Assembly (NCBI RefSeq): GCF_013409595.1
Contig: NZ_JACCBD010000001.1
Span: forward strand, 1,426,001-1,490,000
DNA from: Leucobacter aridicollis
GTDB taxonomy: Bacteria > Actinomycetota > Actinomycetes > Actinomycetales > Microbacteriaceae
DNA length: 64,000 nt
Reading direction: 5' to 3'
Part shown: positions 9,389 to 19,076 of the stretch, one piece after another
Layout: every line of letters begins with the position of its first letter
Numbering within the stretch: the first letter of the stretch is position 1
The notes under the pieces: model-generated
The model's database searches: none
Seen by the model: only the letters and a program-made list of their open reading frames with translations
What the model was told of the DNA's origin: nothing
Made by a program: the position numbers and the translations under genes

Positions 9389-11206
9389 GTGTTGTGGCGA
9401 ACCCTGCGAGGCACGCGAGGGCGAAACCTGGTGGTCTTCGCCATCCTCGTGCTCGTCGCGCTCGCCTTCATGGTTCGGCTTATTGATCTGCAGATGATCT
9501 CGGCGGCGGCGATGAACGAGGAGTCGCACGAGAAGCGTGCGGTTCCCGTCACGATCCCGAGCGTTCGGGGCGACATTGTCGACCGCAACGGCAACGTGCT
9601 CGCCACGACCGACGAACGCTACGACGTGCAGCTCTCGCCGAAGAACGCGAGGCTCAACAAGGGCGTGTTCACGCGGCCCGACGTCGAGCGCGGGGCCGGG
9701 ACGATCGAGGTGACCGCCGACCAGGCCTACGCAGAGATCGGCTCGGTCACCGGCCAGAGCGGCGCCGAGATCAAGAAGATCGTCGACGACGCGATCGACG
9801 AGAACCCGAAGTCGGACTTCGCCTATGTCAAGCGCGGCGTCGACCTCAACCAGCTGCAGGAACTCAAGGAGCTGCAGATCCCGTGGCTCACGTTTGAAAG
9901 CCAGCACAAGCGCGTGTACCCGAACGGCGCCGTCGGCGGCAACATCGTCGGCTTCGCGGGGCAGGACGAGGTCGCCCAGGCCGGCGTGGAGCTCTCGCAG
10001 GACGAGTGCCTCGCCGGCGAGGACGGTGCCGAAACCTACGAGCGCGGCGCCGACGGCATCCAGCTCCCTGGCAGCGTGGTTGAGACGAAGAAGGCGCAGA
10101 ACGGCGGCACCGTCGAGCTCACGATCGACCTCGACCTGCAGTGGGCGAGCCAGCAGATCATCAACCAGCAGGTGGACAACGTCGGCGCCGAGTACGGCTA
10201 CCTCGTGATCATGGACGCGAAGACTGGCGAGCTCGTCGCGGTCGCCGAGGACGGCTCGGTCGACCCGAACGACGTCGGCGCCGTCGACGGTGACCGGCGC
10301 AACGCCCGCGCCTTCACCTCGCCCTATGAGCCGGGCTCGACCTTCAAGGTCATCACGGCGGCCGCGCTCATCGACCAGGGGCTCGCGACGCCGCAGAGCA
10401 CCGTCACCGCGCCGGACAACTGGCAGCCGCAGTCGGGCGTCACCTTCAGCGACTGGTTCAACCATGGCCCGGCGAACTGGACGCTCACCGGCACCCTCGT
10501 CTACTCCTCCAACGTGGGCATCTCGATGCTCGGCAGCCAGATGTCGCCCGAGACGCGCTACGAGTACCTCAAGAAGTTCGGAGTGGGCCAGCCGACGAAC
10601 GCCGGCATGCCGCTCGAGGACGCGGGGATGTTCGCGGACGTCGCCGACTGGGACGCGCAGACGAGCTACGTGACGATGTTCGGCCAGGGACTGTCGTCGA
10701 CGATCGTGCAGACCGCCGGCGTCTTCCAGACGATCGCGAACGACGGGGTGCGCGTGCCGCCGTCGATCGTGAAGAAGTGCGCCCCGCCCGAGGGTAAGGC
10801 GACCGCGCCCGATCACGGCGACGATGTCACGGTGATCTCGCCCGAGGCCGCGGCCGAGACGCGCAAGATGCTCGAGACGATCGGCACCGACGGCCTCATC
10901 AAGGACATGGCCTCGATCCCGGGGTACCGGATCGGCGGAAAGACTGGCACGGCCGAGCAGTCGGACGGCCAGGGTGGCTACCGTACCGACTTCGTGTACA
11001 GCTTCGCCGGCATGTTCCCGATGGACGACCCGCAGTACGTGATCGTGGCAACCGTCGCGTACCCGCACGGCGGCGACGGGACCGCTGCCGCCGTGACCGC
11101 ATTCCACGACGCGGCCGAGTCCACGATCCGCAAGTTCCATATTCCGCCCTCGACCGGCAAGTACGAGAAGTTGCCAATTGGCGACGAGCTCGCGTCAGCT
11201 GGGTAG
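9389..11206 (+). CDS. ftsI: Septal peptidoglycan transpeptidase (class B PBP, FtsI/PBP3)
   Basis: Cross-links septal peptidoglycan together with FtsW. After a short cytoplasmic tail and a transmembrane anchor (VVFAILVLVALAFMVRLIDL) come the PBP dimerisation domain (VRGDIVDRNGNVLATT) and the transpeptidase domain. Its motifs are SxxK = STFK (Ser317), SxN = SSN (373-375) and KTG (518-520). There are no C-terminal PASTA domains. The frame is open from ATG 9320, which would overlap ftsL by 37 nt. GTG 9389 is preferred because TAGGAG sits 8 nt upstream and the protein then begins just before the anchor, giving 605 residues. Confidence 0.95.
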   Translation: MLWRTLRGTRGRNLVVFAILVLVALAFMVRLIDLQMISAAAMNEESHEKRAVPVTIPSVRGDIVDRNGNVLATTDERYDVQLSPKNARLNKGVFTRPDVERGAGTIEVTADQAYAEIGSVTGQSGAEIKKIVDDAIDENPKSDFAYVKRGVDLNQLQELKELQIPWLTFESQHKRVYPNGAVGGNIVGFAGQDEVAQAGVELSQDECLAGEDGAETYERGADGIQLPGSVVETKKAQNGGTVELTIDLDLQWASQQIINQQVDNVGAEYGYLVIMDAKTGELVAVAEDGSVDPNDVGAVDGDRRNARAFTSPYEPGSTFKVITAAALIDQGLATPQSTVTAPDNWQPQSGVTFSDWFNHGPANWTLTGTLVYSSNVGISMLGSQMSPETRYEYLKKFGVGQPTNAGMPLEDAGMFADVADWDAQTSYVTMFGQGLSSTIVQTAGVFQTIANDGVRVPPSIVKKCAPPEGKATAPDHGDDVTVISPEAAAETRKMLETIGTDGLIKDMASIPGYRIGGKTGTAEQSDGQGGYRTDFVYSFAGMFPMDDPQYVIVATVAYPHGGDGTAAAVTAFHDAAESTIRKFHIPPSTGKYEKLPIGDELASAG

Positions 11207-11217
11207 GATCGATACAC

Positions 11218-12777
11218 GTGACCAGCACTTCCGGTGATCTTACGATCCGACCCCAGCACCCGCAGAAGGTGACGCTCGCGCAACTCGCTGAGCCCTTCTC
11301 CCTCGAACTCGCAGCGACAGACGGCGAGGTGGGTGTCACCGGCGTGACGATCGACTCGCGCGACGTCCGGCCGGGCGACCTCTACGTCGGGATTCCCGGG
11401 GCGAGGCACCACGGCGCGAACTTCGCCCAGGCGGCGCTCGCGAGCGGCGCTGCGGCGATGCTCACCGACGCGGCGGGGCGCGACCTCGCGCTCGCTGCGG
11501 GCGTGACAGGGCTGCCGATCCTCGTCGCTGGCGTGCACCCGCGTTCGATCCTCGGCGAGCTCTCGGCGCGGGTCTACGGCACCGACACGCTCGCGGCGAA
11601 GACCTTTGGCGTGACCGGCACGAACGGCAAGACGAGCGTCGTCTACTGCATCGCGCAGATCCTCGAGGCGGCCGGGCTCAGGCCAGGCCTGAGCTCGACG
11701 GCTGAGCGCAGGATCGGCGACGAGGTGATCGTCTCGAACCTCACGAGCCCCGAGGCCTCCGAACTGCACGGCCTGCTCGCGCGCATGGTCGAGCGCGGCG
11801 TCGAGGGCGTCGCGATCGAGGTATCCGCGCAGGCGATCGGCCGCCACCGCATCGACGGCGTGCACTTCGACGTCGTCGCGTTCAACAACTTCTCGCAGGA
11901 TCACCTCGAGGAGTACGGCGACATGGAGACCTACTTCCAGGCGAAGCTCGCGTTGTTCGCCCCGGAGCACGCCGCACGTGGCGTTGTCGTCGTTGACGGG
12001 CCGTGGGGCCAGCGCGTCGCCCGCGAGTCGCAGATCCCGGTGACGACGCTCGCGACCGAGTACGGGCAGAGCGCCGACTGGCACCTCGCGATCACCGCGC
12101 AGACCCTCGACGGTGTCGCGTTCGTGCTGCAGGGGCCGGAGGGCGCGCACTTCCGCGGCCGTGTCCCCGTCTTCGGTCGCTTCATGGCCGAGAACGCGGC
12201 GCTCGCGCTCATCATGCTGCACGAGGCAGGCATCCCGATCTCGCAGGTCGAGGCTGGGCTCGAGAACGGGCTCATCCCCGTGCAGATCCCGGGCAGGCTC
12301 GAGGAGATCACGGAGGGTGGCGCAGGCCCCAGGTTCTACGTGGACTACGGGCACACGCCCGGCGCCTTCGAAGCGATGCTCGACGCGCTCGGCGAGGTCG
12401 CCGAGGGCAAGATCATCTTCATGTTCGGAGCCGACGGCGACCGCGACACCACGAAGCGCGAGGAGATGGGCAGGATCGCGGCTGCCGGCTCCGACGTGCT
12501 CATCGTCTGCGACTACCACCCGCGGAGCGAGCCGCCCGAGCAGATTCGCGCGCAGCTTCTCGCTGGTGCGCGCTCGGCCGCGCACGCGACGCTGCACGAG
12601 GAAGCCGATCCGAAGCGCGCGATCCGCCTCGCCATTTCCCTCGCGGAACCCGGCGACGTTATTCTGTATGCCGGTCCCGGACACGAGGACTACCAGGAGG
12701 TCGCCGGGGCGTTTATCCCGTACTCGGCGCGTGATGAAGTACGCGGCGCGCTCCGCGAGGCAGGATTGCTTGCGTGA
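11218..12777 (+). CDS. murE: UDP-MurNAc-tripeptide synthetase MurE
   Basis: ATP-dependent ligase adding the third stem-peptide residue to UDP-MurNAc-dipeptide in the cytoplasm. It has 519 residues in the three-domain Mur fold; the P-loop is GTNGKTS (134-140). At the specificity site the sequence is Y-H-P-R-S-E (433-438) rather than the D-N-P-R that recognises meso-diaminopimelate. The added residue is therefore probably a different diamino acid, consistent with B-type peptidoglycans. Start GTG 11218, 12 nt after ftsI; TAGGAT overlapping the ftsI stop could be an internal -10. It overlaps murF by 4 nt. Confidence 0.94.
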   Translation: MTSTSGDLTIRPQHPQKVTLAQLAEPFSLELAATDGEVGVTGVTIDSRDVRPGDLYVGIPGARHHGANFAQAALASGAAAMLTDAAGRDLALAAGVTGLPILVAGVHPRSILGELSARVYGTDTLAAKTFGVTGTNGKTSVVYCIAQILEAAGLRPGLSSTAERRIGDEVIVSNLTSPEASELHGLLARMVERGVEGVAIEVSAQAIGRHRIDGVHFDVVAFNNFSQDHLEEYGDMETYFQAKLALFAPEHAARGVVVVDGPWGQRVARESQIPVTTLATEYGQSADWHLAITAQTLDGVAFVLQGPEGAHFRGRVPVFGRFMAENAALALIMLHEAGIPISQVEAGLENGLIPVQIPGRLEEITEGGAGPRFYVDYGHTPGAFEAMLDALGEVAEGKIIFMFGADGDRDTTKREEMGRIAAAGSDVLIVCDYHPRSEPPEQIRAQLLAGARSAAHATLHEEADPKRAIRLAISLAEPGDVILYAGPGHEDYQEVAGAFIPYSARDEVRGALREAGLLA

Positions 12778-14210
12778 TTGAACTGAGTTTCTCCGAGGTC
12801 GCTGCCGCAACGGGAGGCCGGCTCGTGCTCGCTCCCGGCGACACGCCCGACACGCGCGTTTCGGGGGAGTCGCAGACGGACTCCCGCGAGGTGCAGCCCG
12901 GCCAGATCTTCTTCGCCCGGCGCGGTGACGACACTGACGGGCACCTCTTCGCGGGCAAAGCCGCCAGGGCTGGCGCAAAGCTGCTCGTTGTCGAACGCGA
13001 GCTCAGCGAGGCGGAGCTCGGCCTCGACGCGGGCGCCCCCGCCGTCACGCTGCTCGTCGTCGATGACGCGACCGACGCGCTCGGCGCACTCGCAACCGAG
13101 GTTGTCCAGCGGCTGCGCGCGAGCGACAAGCTGACAATCGTCGGCATCACCGGGTCGAACGGGAAGACGACGACGAAGAACCTCGTCGCCGCGATGGCGG
13201 AGACGATCGGATCGACAGTCGCGAGCGAGAAGTCGTTCAATAACGAGGTCGGCGGGCCGATGACAATGCTCCGCGCCACGCCGGAGACCGAGACCCTTGT
13301 CGCCGAGATGGGCGCAAGCGGGATCGGCGAGATCGCGCGGCTCACCGGCATGGCGCAGCCCCACATCGGGGTCGTGCTCACCGTCGGTCTCGCGCACGCC
13401 GGAGAGTTCGGCGGCATCGAGGCCACGTTCCGCGCGAAGAGCGAGATGGTGCAGAGCCTCGACGCCGACGGCGTTGCCGTGCTCAACCGCGACGACCCGC
13501 GCGTCGCGAAGATGGCGGAGCTCACCCCGGCCCGGATCGTCTGGTTCGGCCAGCACCCTGACGCCGATGTGCGCGCGAGCGACATCGAGCCGTCCGCGAG
13601 CGGTACGACCTTCACCCTGCACGCCGGGGGCGAGTCGCGCCCCGTCACCTTCCGGGTGCTTGGCGAGCACCACGTGATGAACGCGCTTGCTGCGGCGGCC
13701 GTTGGGACGACGCTCGGGCTGTCGCTCGACGCAATCGTCGAGGTGCTCGAGGCGGCCACGCTCGCCGCGCCCGGCCGCATGCAGGTGCTCGGCGGCCGCG
13801 ACGGCATCACCATCATCAACGACGCCTACAACGCGAGCCCCGATTCGATGAGCGCCGCGCTGCGCACGCTCGCCCAGATCACGAAGCCCGAGGGGCGCTC
13901 CGTCGCCGTGCTCGGCGCGATGACCGAGCTCGGGGACTACACGATCGAGGAGCACCTGCGCGTCGGGCTGCAGGCGGTGCGCCTGCGCATCCGGCAGCTC
14001 GTCGTCGTTGGCCGCGACGCCCGCGACCTGCACATCAGCGCGATCAACGAGGGATCGTGGGATGGCGAGAGCGTCTTCTTCGAGACGCAAGACGAAGCTT
14101 TTGATTATCTACTCGAAATGCTCACGACCGATGACACGGTGCTCGTGAAATCTTCGAACGCCGCGGGCCTGCAGGCCCTCGGAGACCGCCTGGGGGAGGC
14201 ATACGCATGA
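12774..14210 (+). CDS. murF: UDP-MurNAc-tripeptide-D-Ala-D-Ala ligase
   Basis: Adds the D-Ala-D-Ala dipeptide to UDP-MurNAc-tripeptide, completing the cytoplasmic pentapeptide precursor. The 478-residue protein carries the Mur ligase P-loop ITGSNGKTTTK near residue 127, the NNEVGGPMT segment, and the MurF signature NDAYNASPDSM. It starts at GTG 12774 inside the end of murE and overlaps mraY by 4 nt, so translation is coupled along this operon. Confidence 0.96.
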   Translation: MIELSFSEVAAATGGRLVLAPGDTPDTRVSGESQTDSREVQPGQIFFARRGDDTDGHLFAGKAARAGAKLLVVERELSEAELGLDAGAPAVTLLVVDDATDALGALATEVVQRLRASDKLTIVGITGSNGKTTTKNLVAAMAETIGSTVASEKSFNNEVGGPMTMLRATPETETLVAEMGASGIGEIARLTGMAQPHIGVVLTVGLAHAGEFGGIEATFRAKSEMVQSLDADGVAVLNRDDPRVAKMAELTPARIVWFGQHPDADVRASDIEPSASGTTFTLHAGGESRPVTFRVLGEHHVMNALAAAAVGTTLGLSLDAIVEVLEAATLAAPGRMQVLGGRDGITIINDAYNASPDSMSAALRTLAQITKPEGRSVAVLGAMTELGDYTIEEHLRVGLQAVRLRIRQLVVVGRDARDLHISAINEGSWDGESVFFETQDEAFDYLLEMLTTDDTVLVKSSNAAGLQALGDRLGEAYA

Positions 14211-15292
14211 TTGCCATGCTCATCGCGGCGGGGTTCTCGCTGATGTATTCACTGCTACTGACGCCGCTGTTCGTCCGCGGCTTCAACAAGCTCCGCTGGG
14301 GCCAGCCGATTCGCGTCGACGGGCCAAAGGAGCACGAGACGAAGCGGGGCACGCCAACGATGGGCGGCCTGATCTTCCTCTCGGGGTCGGTGCTCGCGTA
14401 CTTCGTCGGCAAGCTCGTCATGGGGGAGACCCCGACACCGTCCGCGCTGCTCGTGATCCTCATGGCCGTCGGCGCCGGCACGGTCGGCTTCATCGACGAC
14501 CTCATGAAGACCCGGATGCAGAACTCGGCTGGCCTCGGCGGCTGGGCGAAGATCTTTGGCCAGGTCGTGATCGCGGTCTCGTTCGCCCTGCTCGGGCTGC
14601 AGTTCGCGAACGAGCACGGCCTCACCCCGGTGTCGACGCACATCTCGATCTTCCGCGACCTGCCGTTTGACTTCATGAGCCTCGGCGTCATCGCGGGCAC
14701 GATCCTCGTGATCCTGTGGGTCATGGTGATCGTCACCGCGACTACGAACGCCGTCAACGTGACCGACGGGCTCGACGGTCTCGCCGCGGGCGCATCGATC
14801 TTCGCGTTCTCGGCGTACGTGCTCATCGGCTTCTGGCAGTCGGCGCAGAACTGCGCGGCAACGGCGGGCGAGGCCGGCTGCTACGAAGTGCGCGATCCGA
14901 TGGACCTCGCGGTCATCGCGGCCGCGTTCCTCGGCGGCGTCGCAGGCTTCCTGTGGTGGAACACGAACCCCGCGCAGATCTTCATGGGCGACACCGGCTC
15001 GATGGGTATCGGCGGCGCGATCGCTGCGCTCGCGATCCTCACCCGCACCGAGGTGCTGCTCATCCTCATCGGCGGTCTGTTCATCATCGAGACCGGCTCG
15101 GTGATCTTGCAGCGGCTCTACTTCAAGGTGACGAAGGGCAAGCGGATCTTCCTCATGAGCCCGATTCACCACCACTTCGAGCTCAAGGGCTGGGCCGAAG
15201 TGACGATCGTTGTTCGGTTCTGGATGATCGCCGGGATCTTCGCGATCGTCGGGATCGGCGGTTTCTACGCAGAATGGGTGCTGAACCAATGA
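14207..15292 (+). CDS. mraY: Phospho-MurNAc-pentapeptide translocase
   Basis: Integral membrane enzyme that transfers phospho-MurNAc-pentapeptide to undecaprenyl phosphate, forming lipid I. It has 361 residues with about ten transmembrane helices. Catalytic motifs seen: GFIDDLMK (Asp pair), TNAVNVTDGLDGLA, NTNPAQIFMGDTGSMGIG and the cytoplasmic SPIHHHFELKGW. It overlaps murF and murD by 4 nt each (ATGA). Confidence 0.97.
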   Translation: MIAMLIAAGFSLMYSLLLTPLFVRGFNKLRWGQPIRVDGPKEHETKRGTPTMGGLIFLSGSVLAYFVGKLVMGETPTPSALLVILMAVGAGTVGFIDDLMKTRMQNSAGLGGWAKIFGQVVIAVSFALLGLQFANEHGLTPVSTHISIFRDLPFDFMSLGVIAGTILVILWVMVIVTATTNAVNVTDGLDGLAAGASIFAFSAYVLIGFWQSAQNCAATAGEAGCYEVRDPMDLAVIAAAFLGGVAGFLWWNTNPAQIFMGDTGSMGIGGAIAALAILTRTEVLLILIGGLFIIETGSVILQRLYFKVTKGKRIFLMSPIHHHFELKGWAEVTIVVRFWMIAGIFAIVGIGGFYAEWVLNQ

Positions 15293-16770
15293 CCGCAGTA
15301 CAGGATCGCCTCGCGGCGCTGACGAGCTGGCACCACGACTGGTCGGGGCTGCGCGTCGCCGTGTTGGGCCTCGGCGCAACCGGCTTCTCCGTCGCGGACA
15401 CCCTCGTCGAGCTCGGGTCGCGCGTTCGCGTGGTGTACGGCAAGCCTGACGCCGACCGCGAGCGTCTGCTCGACGTGATCGGTTCCGAGCGCGCACTCGC
15501 CGAGACCGATGAGGCGCAGCTCGCCGATCTCCAGGCGTTCGATCCCGAACTCATCGTGATCTCTCCGGGATACCCGGCGCACCACCCGGTCGTGCGCTGG
15601 GCGACCGAGCGCGACGTGGCCGTCTGGGGCGACATTGAGCTCGGCTGGCGGCTGCGCGACAAGACTCCGCGGGTCGCCGACTGGATCTGCATCACCGGGA
15701 CCAACGGCAAGACCACGACGACCCAGCTCACCGCGCACATGCTTGTCGCCGGCGGCCTGCGTGCGGCTCCCGTTGGCAACATCGGCACCCCGCTGCTCGA
15801 CGCGCTCCGCGACCCCGTCGGCTACGACGTGCTCGTGCTCGAGCTCTCAAGCTTCCAGCTCGAGCGCGTGCATTCGATGTCGCCATACGCGAGCGCCTGC
15901 CTGAATCTCGCCGACGACCACCTCGACTGGCACGGTGGCGCGCAGGCGTACCGCGACGCCAAGGCGAAGGTCTACGAGCACACGCAGGTCGCCTGCGTCT
16001 ACAACCGCGGCGACCTTGAGACCGAGCGGATGGTTGAGGAGGCGGACGTCATCGAGGGCGCCCGCGCGATCAGCTTCGGGCTCGACACCCCGCCGCCGAG
16101 CGGCTTCGGCGTCGTCGACGGGATCCTCGTCGACCGCGGCTTCCACACCGGTCGCCGCGACGAGGCCTACGAACTCGTCACCGTCGATGAGCTCACGGAT
16201 CGCGGAATCGGCCAGCCACACATGGGCCTGAACATCCTCGCCGCGGCGGCGCTCGCTCGCTCGCGCGGCGTGGAGCCGGCGGAGATCGCGAGCGCCGTCT
16301 TGAGCTTCACGCCCGACGCGCACCGCGCCCAGCAGCTCGGCGAGCACGCCGGGGTGCGCTGGGTTGACGACTCGAAGGCCACGAACGTGCACGCGGCCGA
16401 CGCGTCGCTGCGCGCGCTCTCTGGCGTCGTCTGGATCGTCGGCGGGCTCCTCAAGGGCGTCGACATCACGCCGCTCGTCGCCGAGCACGCCTCGCGGCTG
16501 CGCGCCGCGGTCGTCATCGGTGCGGATCGCGCAGAGGTGCTCGGGATCCTCAAGGAGCACGCGCCGGGCGTACCGGTCGCGGAGATTACCGCCGAGCGCG
16601 GCCTCGACGTCATGCGTGACGCCGTCCGAGAGGCCGCGGCGCTCGCGCAGCCCGGCGACACGGTACTGCTGTCTCCGGCCTCCGCATCGATGGACCAGTT
16701 CGTCGACTACGCGGACCGTGGGCGCGCCTTCCAGGATGCGCTCCGGGAGCTCTCGACGGACTCGGAGTAG
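15289..16770 (+). CDS. murD: UDP-MurNAc-L-alanine-D-glutamate ligase
   Basis: Adds D-glutamate to UDP-MurNAc-L-Ala. The reading frame is open far upstream into mraY, but ATG 15289 overlapping the mraY stop gives the family-length protein of 493 residues beginning M-T-A-V-Q. It shows the N-terminal UDP-binding fold (VAVLGLGATGFSVADTL), the P-loop ITGTNGKTTTTQL, and NLADDHLDWHG, with HRAQQLGEHAGVRWVDDSKA near the C-terminal domain. ftsW follows after 3 nt. Confidence 0.96.
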   Translation: MTAVQDRLAALTSWHHDWSGLRVAVLGLGATGFSVADTLVELGSRVRVVYGKPDADRERLLDVIGSERALAETDEAQLADLQAFDPELIVISPGYPAHHPVVRWATERDVAVWGDIELGWRLRDKTPRVADWICITGTNGKTTTTQLTAHMLVAGGLRAAPVGNIGTPLLDALRDPVGYDVLVLELSSFQLERVHSMSPYASACLNLADDHLDWHGGAQAYRDAKAKVYEHTQVACVYNRGDLETERMVEEADVIEGARAISFGLDTPPPSGFGVVDGILVDRGFHTGRRDEAYELVTVDELTDRGIGQPHMGLNILAAAALARSRGVEPAEIASAVLSFTPDAHRAQQLGEHAGVRWVDDSKATNVHAADASLRALSGVVWIVGGLLKGVDITPLVAEHASRLRAAVVIGADRAEVLGILKEHAPGVPVAEITAERGLDVMRDAVREAAALAQPGDTVLLSPASASMDQFVDYADRGRAFQDALRELSTDSE

Positions 16771-16773
16771 CTG

Positions 16774-17994
16774 ATGGGGGCCAGGGGCGGGGAGCCGGGC
16801 AGCGGGAAAGCCCGGCCCGCCCTCGCCGGCGCGCGGATCTCGCTCGGGGCCGCGGCGAAGACGGGCAACAATCGGACCGTTGCGCTGCTGTGGGGCATCA
16901 CGCTGTTCCTCACGGGCATCGGGCTCATCATGGTGCTGTCGGCGTCGTCGGTGACGTCGTACACGCAAGACCAGGGGAGCCTCGGCGGGTTTACGCGCCA
17001 GCTCGTGTTCGCGGCTCTCGGCCTGCCGCTCATGGTGTTCGCGGCGACTCGCAAGCTCGACTTCTGGAAGCGCTGGGCCTGGTGGTTCTTCGGCGCGGGG
17101 CTGCTGCTGCAGGCCCTCGTGTTCACGCCGCTCGGCTTCGCCGTCGGTGGCAACCGCAACTGGCTGCTCATCGGAAACATTCAGGCGCAGCCGTCCGAGG
17201 CGTTGAAGCTCGCGCTCGTCGTCTGGATCGGCGCGGTGCTCCTCAAAAAGGAGAAGTACCTCGGGCAGGTGTCGCACGAGCTCGTCCCGATCGTGCTCCC
17301 CGGGGCGCTGCTTGCACTCGGGCTCGTGCTCGCCGGCCGCGACCTCGGCACCGTGCTCATCATGGCCGCGCTCGTGATCGGCGCCATGTACTTCGGCGGC
17401 GTGAGTTTCAAATCGCTCGGGATCATCATCGCTGGCGGCGTCATCGCGACGATCTTCTTCGTCGTGACGAGCGAGAACCGCATGAAGCGCCTCTTCGAGC
17501 ACTCGGGCGGCGAGTCGGACTACTCCGGCATCGGCTGGCAGCCGCAGCACGGGGTGTGGGCGCTCGCGAACGGCGGGATGTTCGGGGTCGGGCTCGGCGG
17601 CTCGAAGGCGAAGTGGAACTGGCTGCCCGCCGCCGACAACGACTACATCTTCGCGATCATCGGCGAGGAGCTCGGCTTCGTCGGCGCAATGCTCGTGATC
17701 GTCCTGTTCATCGTGCTCGCGGTGCTGATGCTGCGGGTCATCTCGCAGGCGCGCGACAGGTTCGGCCGCGCCGTCGTCGGCGGGGCGCTCGTGTGGATCG
17801 TCGGCCAGGCGTTCGTGAACATCGGCGTCGTCATCCGCATCTTCCCCGTGCTCGGCGTGCCGCTGCCGCTCATCAGCTCGGGCGGCACCGCGCTCGTGTC
17901 GTGTCTGGTGACGATGGGGGTCGTGATTTCGGTCGCGCGCGACGCGAAGGCCTACCGTGAGGAACTTGCGCAGGGCGCATCCGTGGCACGATAG
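16774..17994 (+). CDS. ftsW: Septal peptidoglycan glycosyltransferase FtsW (SEDS)
   Basis: Polymerises lipid II at the septum with FtsI. The 406 residues hold ten transmembrane helices. Typical SEDS features: GGNRNWLLIG, QPSEALKLALV, GRDLGTVLI, the large loop ending at YIFAIIGEELGFVGA, and PLPLISSGGTALV near the C-terminus. A Gly/Arg-rich cytoplasmic head of about 30 residues precedes the first helix. Start ATG 16774 lies 3 nt after the murD stop. murG begins at 18000. Confidence 0.95.
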   Translation: MGARGGEPGSGKARPALAGARISLGAAAKTGNNRTVALLWGITLFLTGIGLIMVLSASSVTSYTQDQGSLGGFTRQLVFAALGLPLMVFAATRKLDFWKRWAWWFFGAGLLLQALVFTPLGFAVGGNRNWLLIGNIQAQPSEALKLALVVWIGAVLLKKEKYLGQVSHELVPIVLPGALLALGLVLAGRDLGTVLIMAALVIGAMYFGGVSFKSLGIIIAGGVIATIFFVVTSENRMKRLFEHSGGESDYSGIGWQPQHGVWALANGGMFGVGLGGSKAKWNWLPAADNDYIFAIIGEELGFVGAMLVIVLFIVLAVLMLRVISQARDRFGRAVVGGALVWIVGQAFVNIGVVIRIFPVLGVPLPLISSGGTALVSCLVTMGVVISVARDAKAYREELAQGASVAR

Positions 17995-17999
17995 GTGCT

Positions 18000-19076
18000 A
18001 TGACAACGTACCTCCTCGCTGGCGGCGGCACCGCCGGACACGTGAACCCGCTGCTCGCCCTCGCTGACCGTATTCGGGAGCGCGAGGCGGACGCCGAGAT
18101 CGTCGTGCTCGGCACGAAGGAGGGCCTCGAAGCGCGGCTCGTCCCCGAGCGTGGCTACGAGCTGTCGACGATCGCAAGGCTGCCTTTTCCGCGCAAGCCG
18201 AACGGGTACGCGCTGACCTTTCCGGCGAAGTACCTCGGCGCGATCCGGGAGGTGCGGGAGCTGATCCGCGAGCGCGGCGTCGACGTCGTCGTCGGGTTCG
18301 GGGGGTACGCGTCGGCTCCCGCCTACCGGGCCGCCGCCAAGGAGGGGATCCCCGCCGTCATCCATGAGGCGAACGCGAAGCCGGGGATGGCGAACAAGCT
18401 CGGCGCCAGGTCGACGTCCTTCGTCGGCGTGACGTTCGCCGACACGCCGATCGCGCACGCGCGAGTCACCGGCATGCCGCTCAGGCCCGAGATCGAAGCG
18501 CTCGATCTGACCGCGCTGCGCGGCGAGGCTCGCGCCCACTTCGGCTTCGATCCTGACCGGCCGACCCTCCTCGTGACCGGCGGCTCGCTGGGCGCGCGCG
18601 CCATCAACCGCGGAATCTCCGGGTCGGCGCAGGCGATCGTCGACGCTGGCGTGCAGGTGCTCCACGTCTGGGGTGGGCTCACCGAGATCGAGGATCCGGG
18701 CGTCGCGGGTTACACGGTCATTGAGTACTGCGACCGGATGGACCTCGCGTTCGCGGCCTGCGACCTCGCGATCTCGCGCGCGGGATCGACGACGGTGAGC
18801 GAACTCTCGGGCCTCGGGGTCCCCGCCGTGTTCGTACCGCTCAGCCACGGCAACGGCGAACAGCGGGCGAACGCGGCGGGCGTCGTCGCCGCAGGCGGGG
18901 CGATCATGGTCGACGACAACGAACTCACGCCTGCGTGGGTGACGGGCACGCTGCTTCCGCTGATCACCGATGAGGATCGCCTGCGCGCCATGTCCGAGCG
19001 CGCTCGGCGTGCGGGCTCGCTCGACGGCACGGCCAACCTGTACGACCTCGTCCGCGAAGCCGTTGCGACCCGCTAG
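18000..19076 (+). CDS. murG: UDP-GlcNAc:lipid I N-acetylglucosaminyltransferase
   Basis: Converts lipid I to lipid II on the inner membrane face. Family GT28, 358 residues. It carries GGGTAGHVNPLLALAD at residues 7-22, HEANAKPGMANKLG in the N-terminal lobe, LVTGGSLGARAIN at the inter-lobe hinge, and SRAGSTTVSEL with VPLSHGNGEQRANA for UDP-GlcNAc binding. The next gene probably overlaps its end by 14 nt. Confidence 0.96.
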   Translation: MTTYLLAGGGTAGHVNPLLALADRIREREADAEIVVLGTKEGLEARLVPERGYELSTIARLPFPRKPNGYALTFPAKYLGAIREVRELIRERGVDVVVGFGGYASAPAYRAAAKEGIPAVIHEANAKPGMANKLGARSTSFVGVTFADTPIAHARVTGMPLRPEIEALDLTALRGEARAHFGFDPDRPTLLVTGGSLGARAINRGISGSAQAIVDAGVQVLHVWGGLTEIEDPGVAGYTVIEYCDRMDLAFAACDLAISRAGSTTVSELSGLGVPAVFVPLSHGNGEQRANAAGVVAAGGAIMVDDNELTPAWVTGTLLPLITDEDRLRAMSERARRAGSLDGTANLYDLVREAVATR

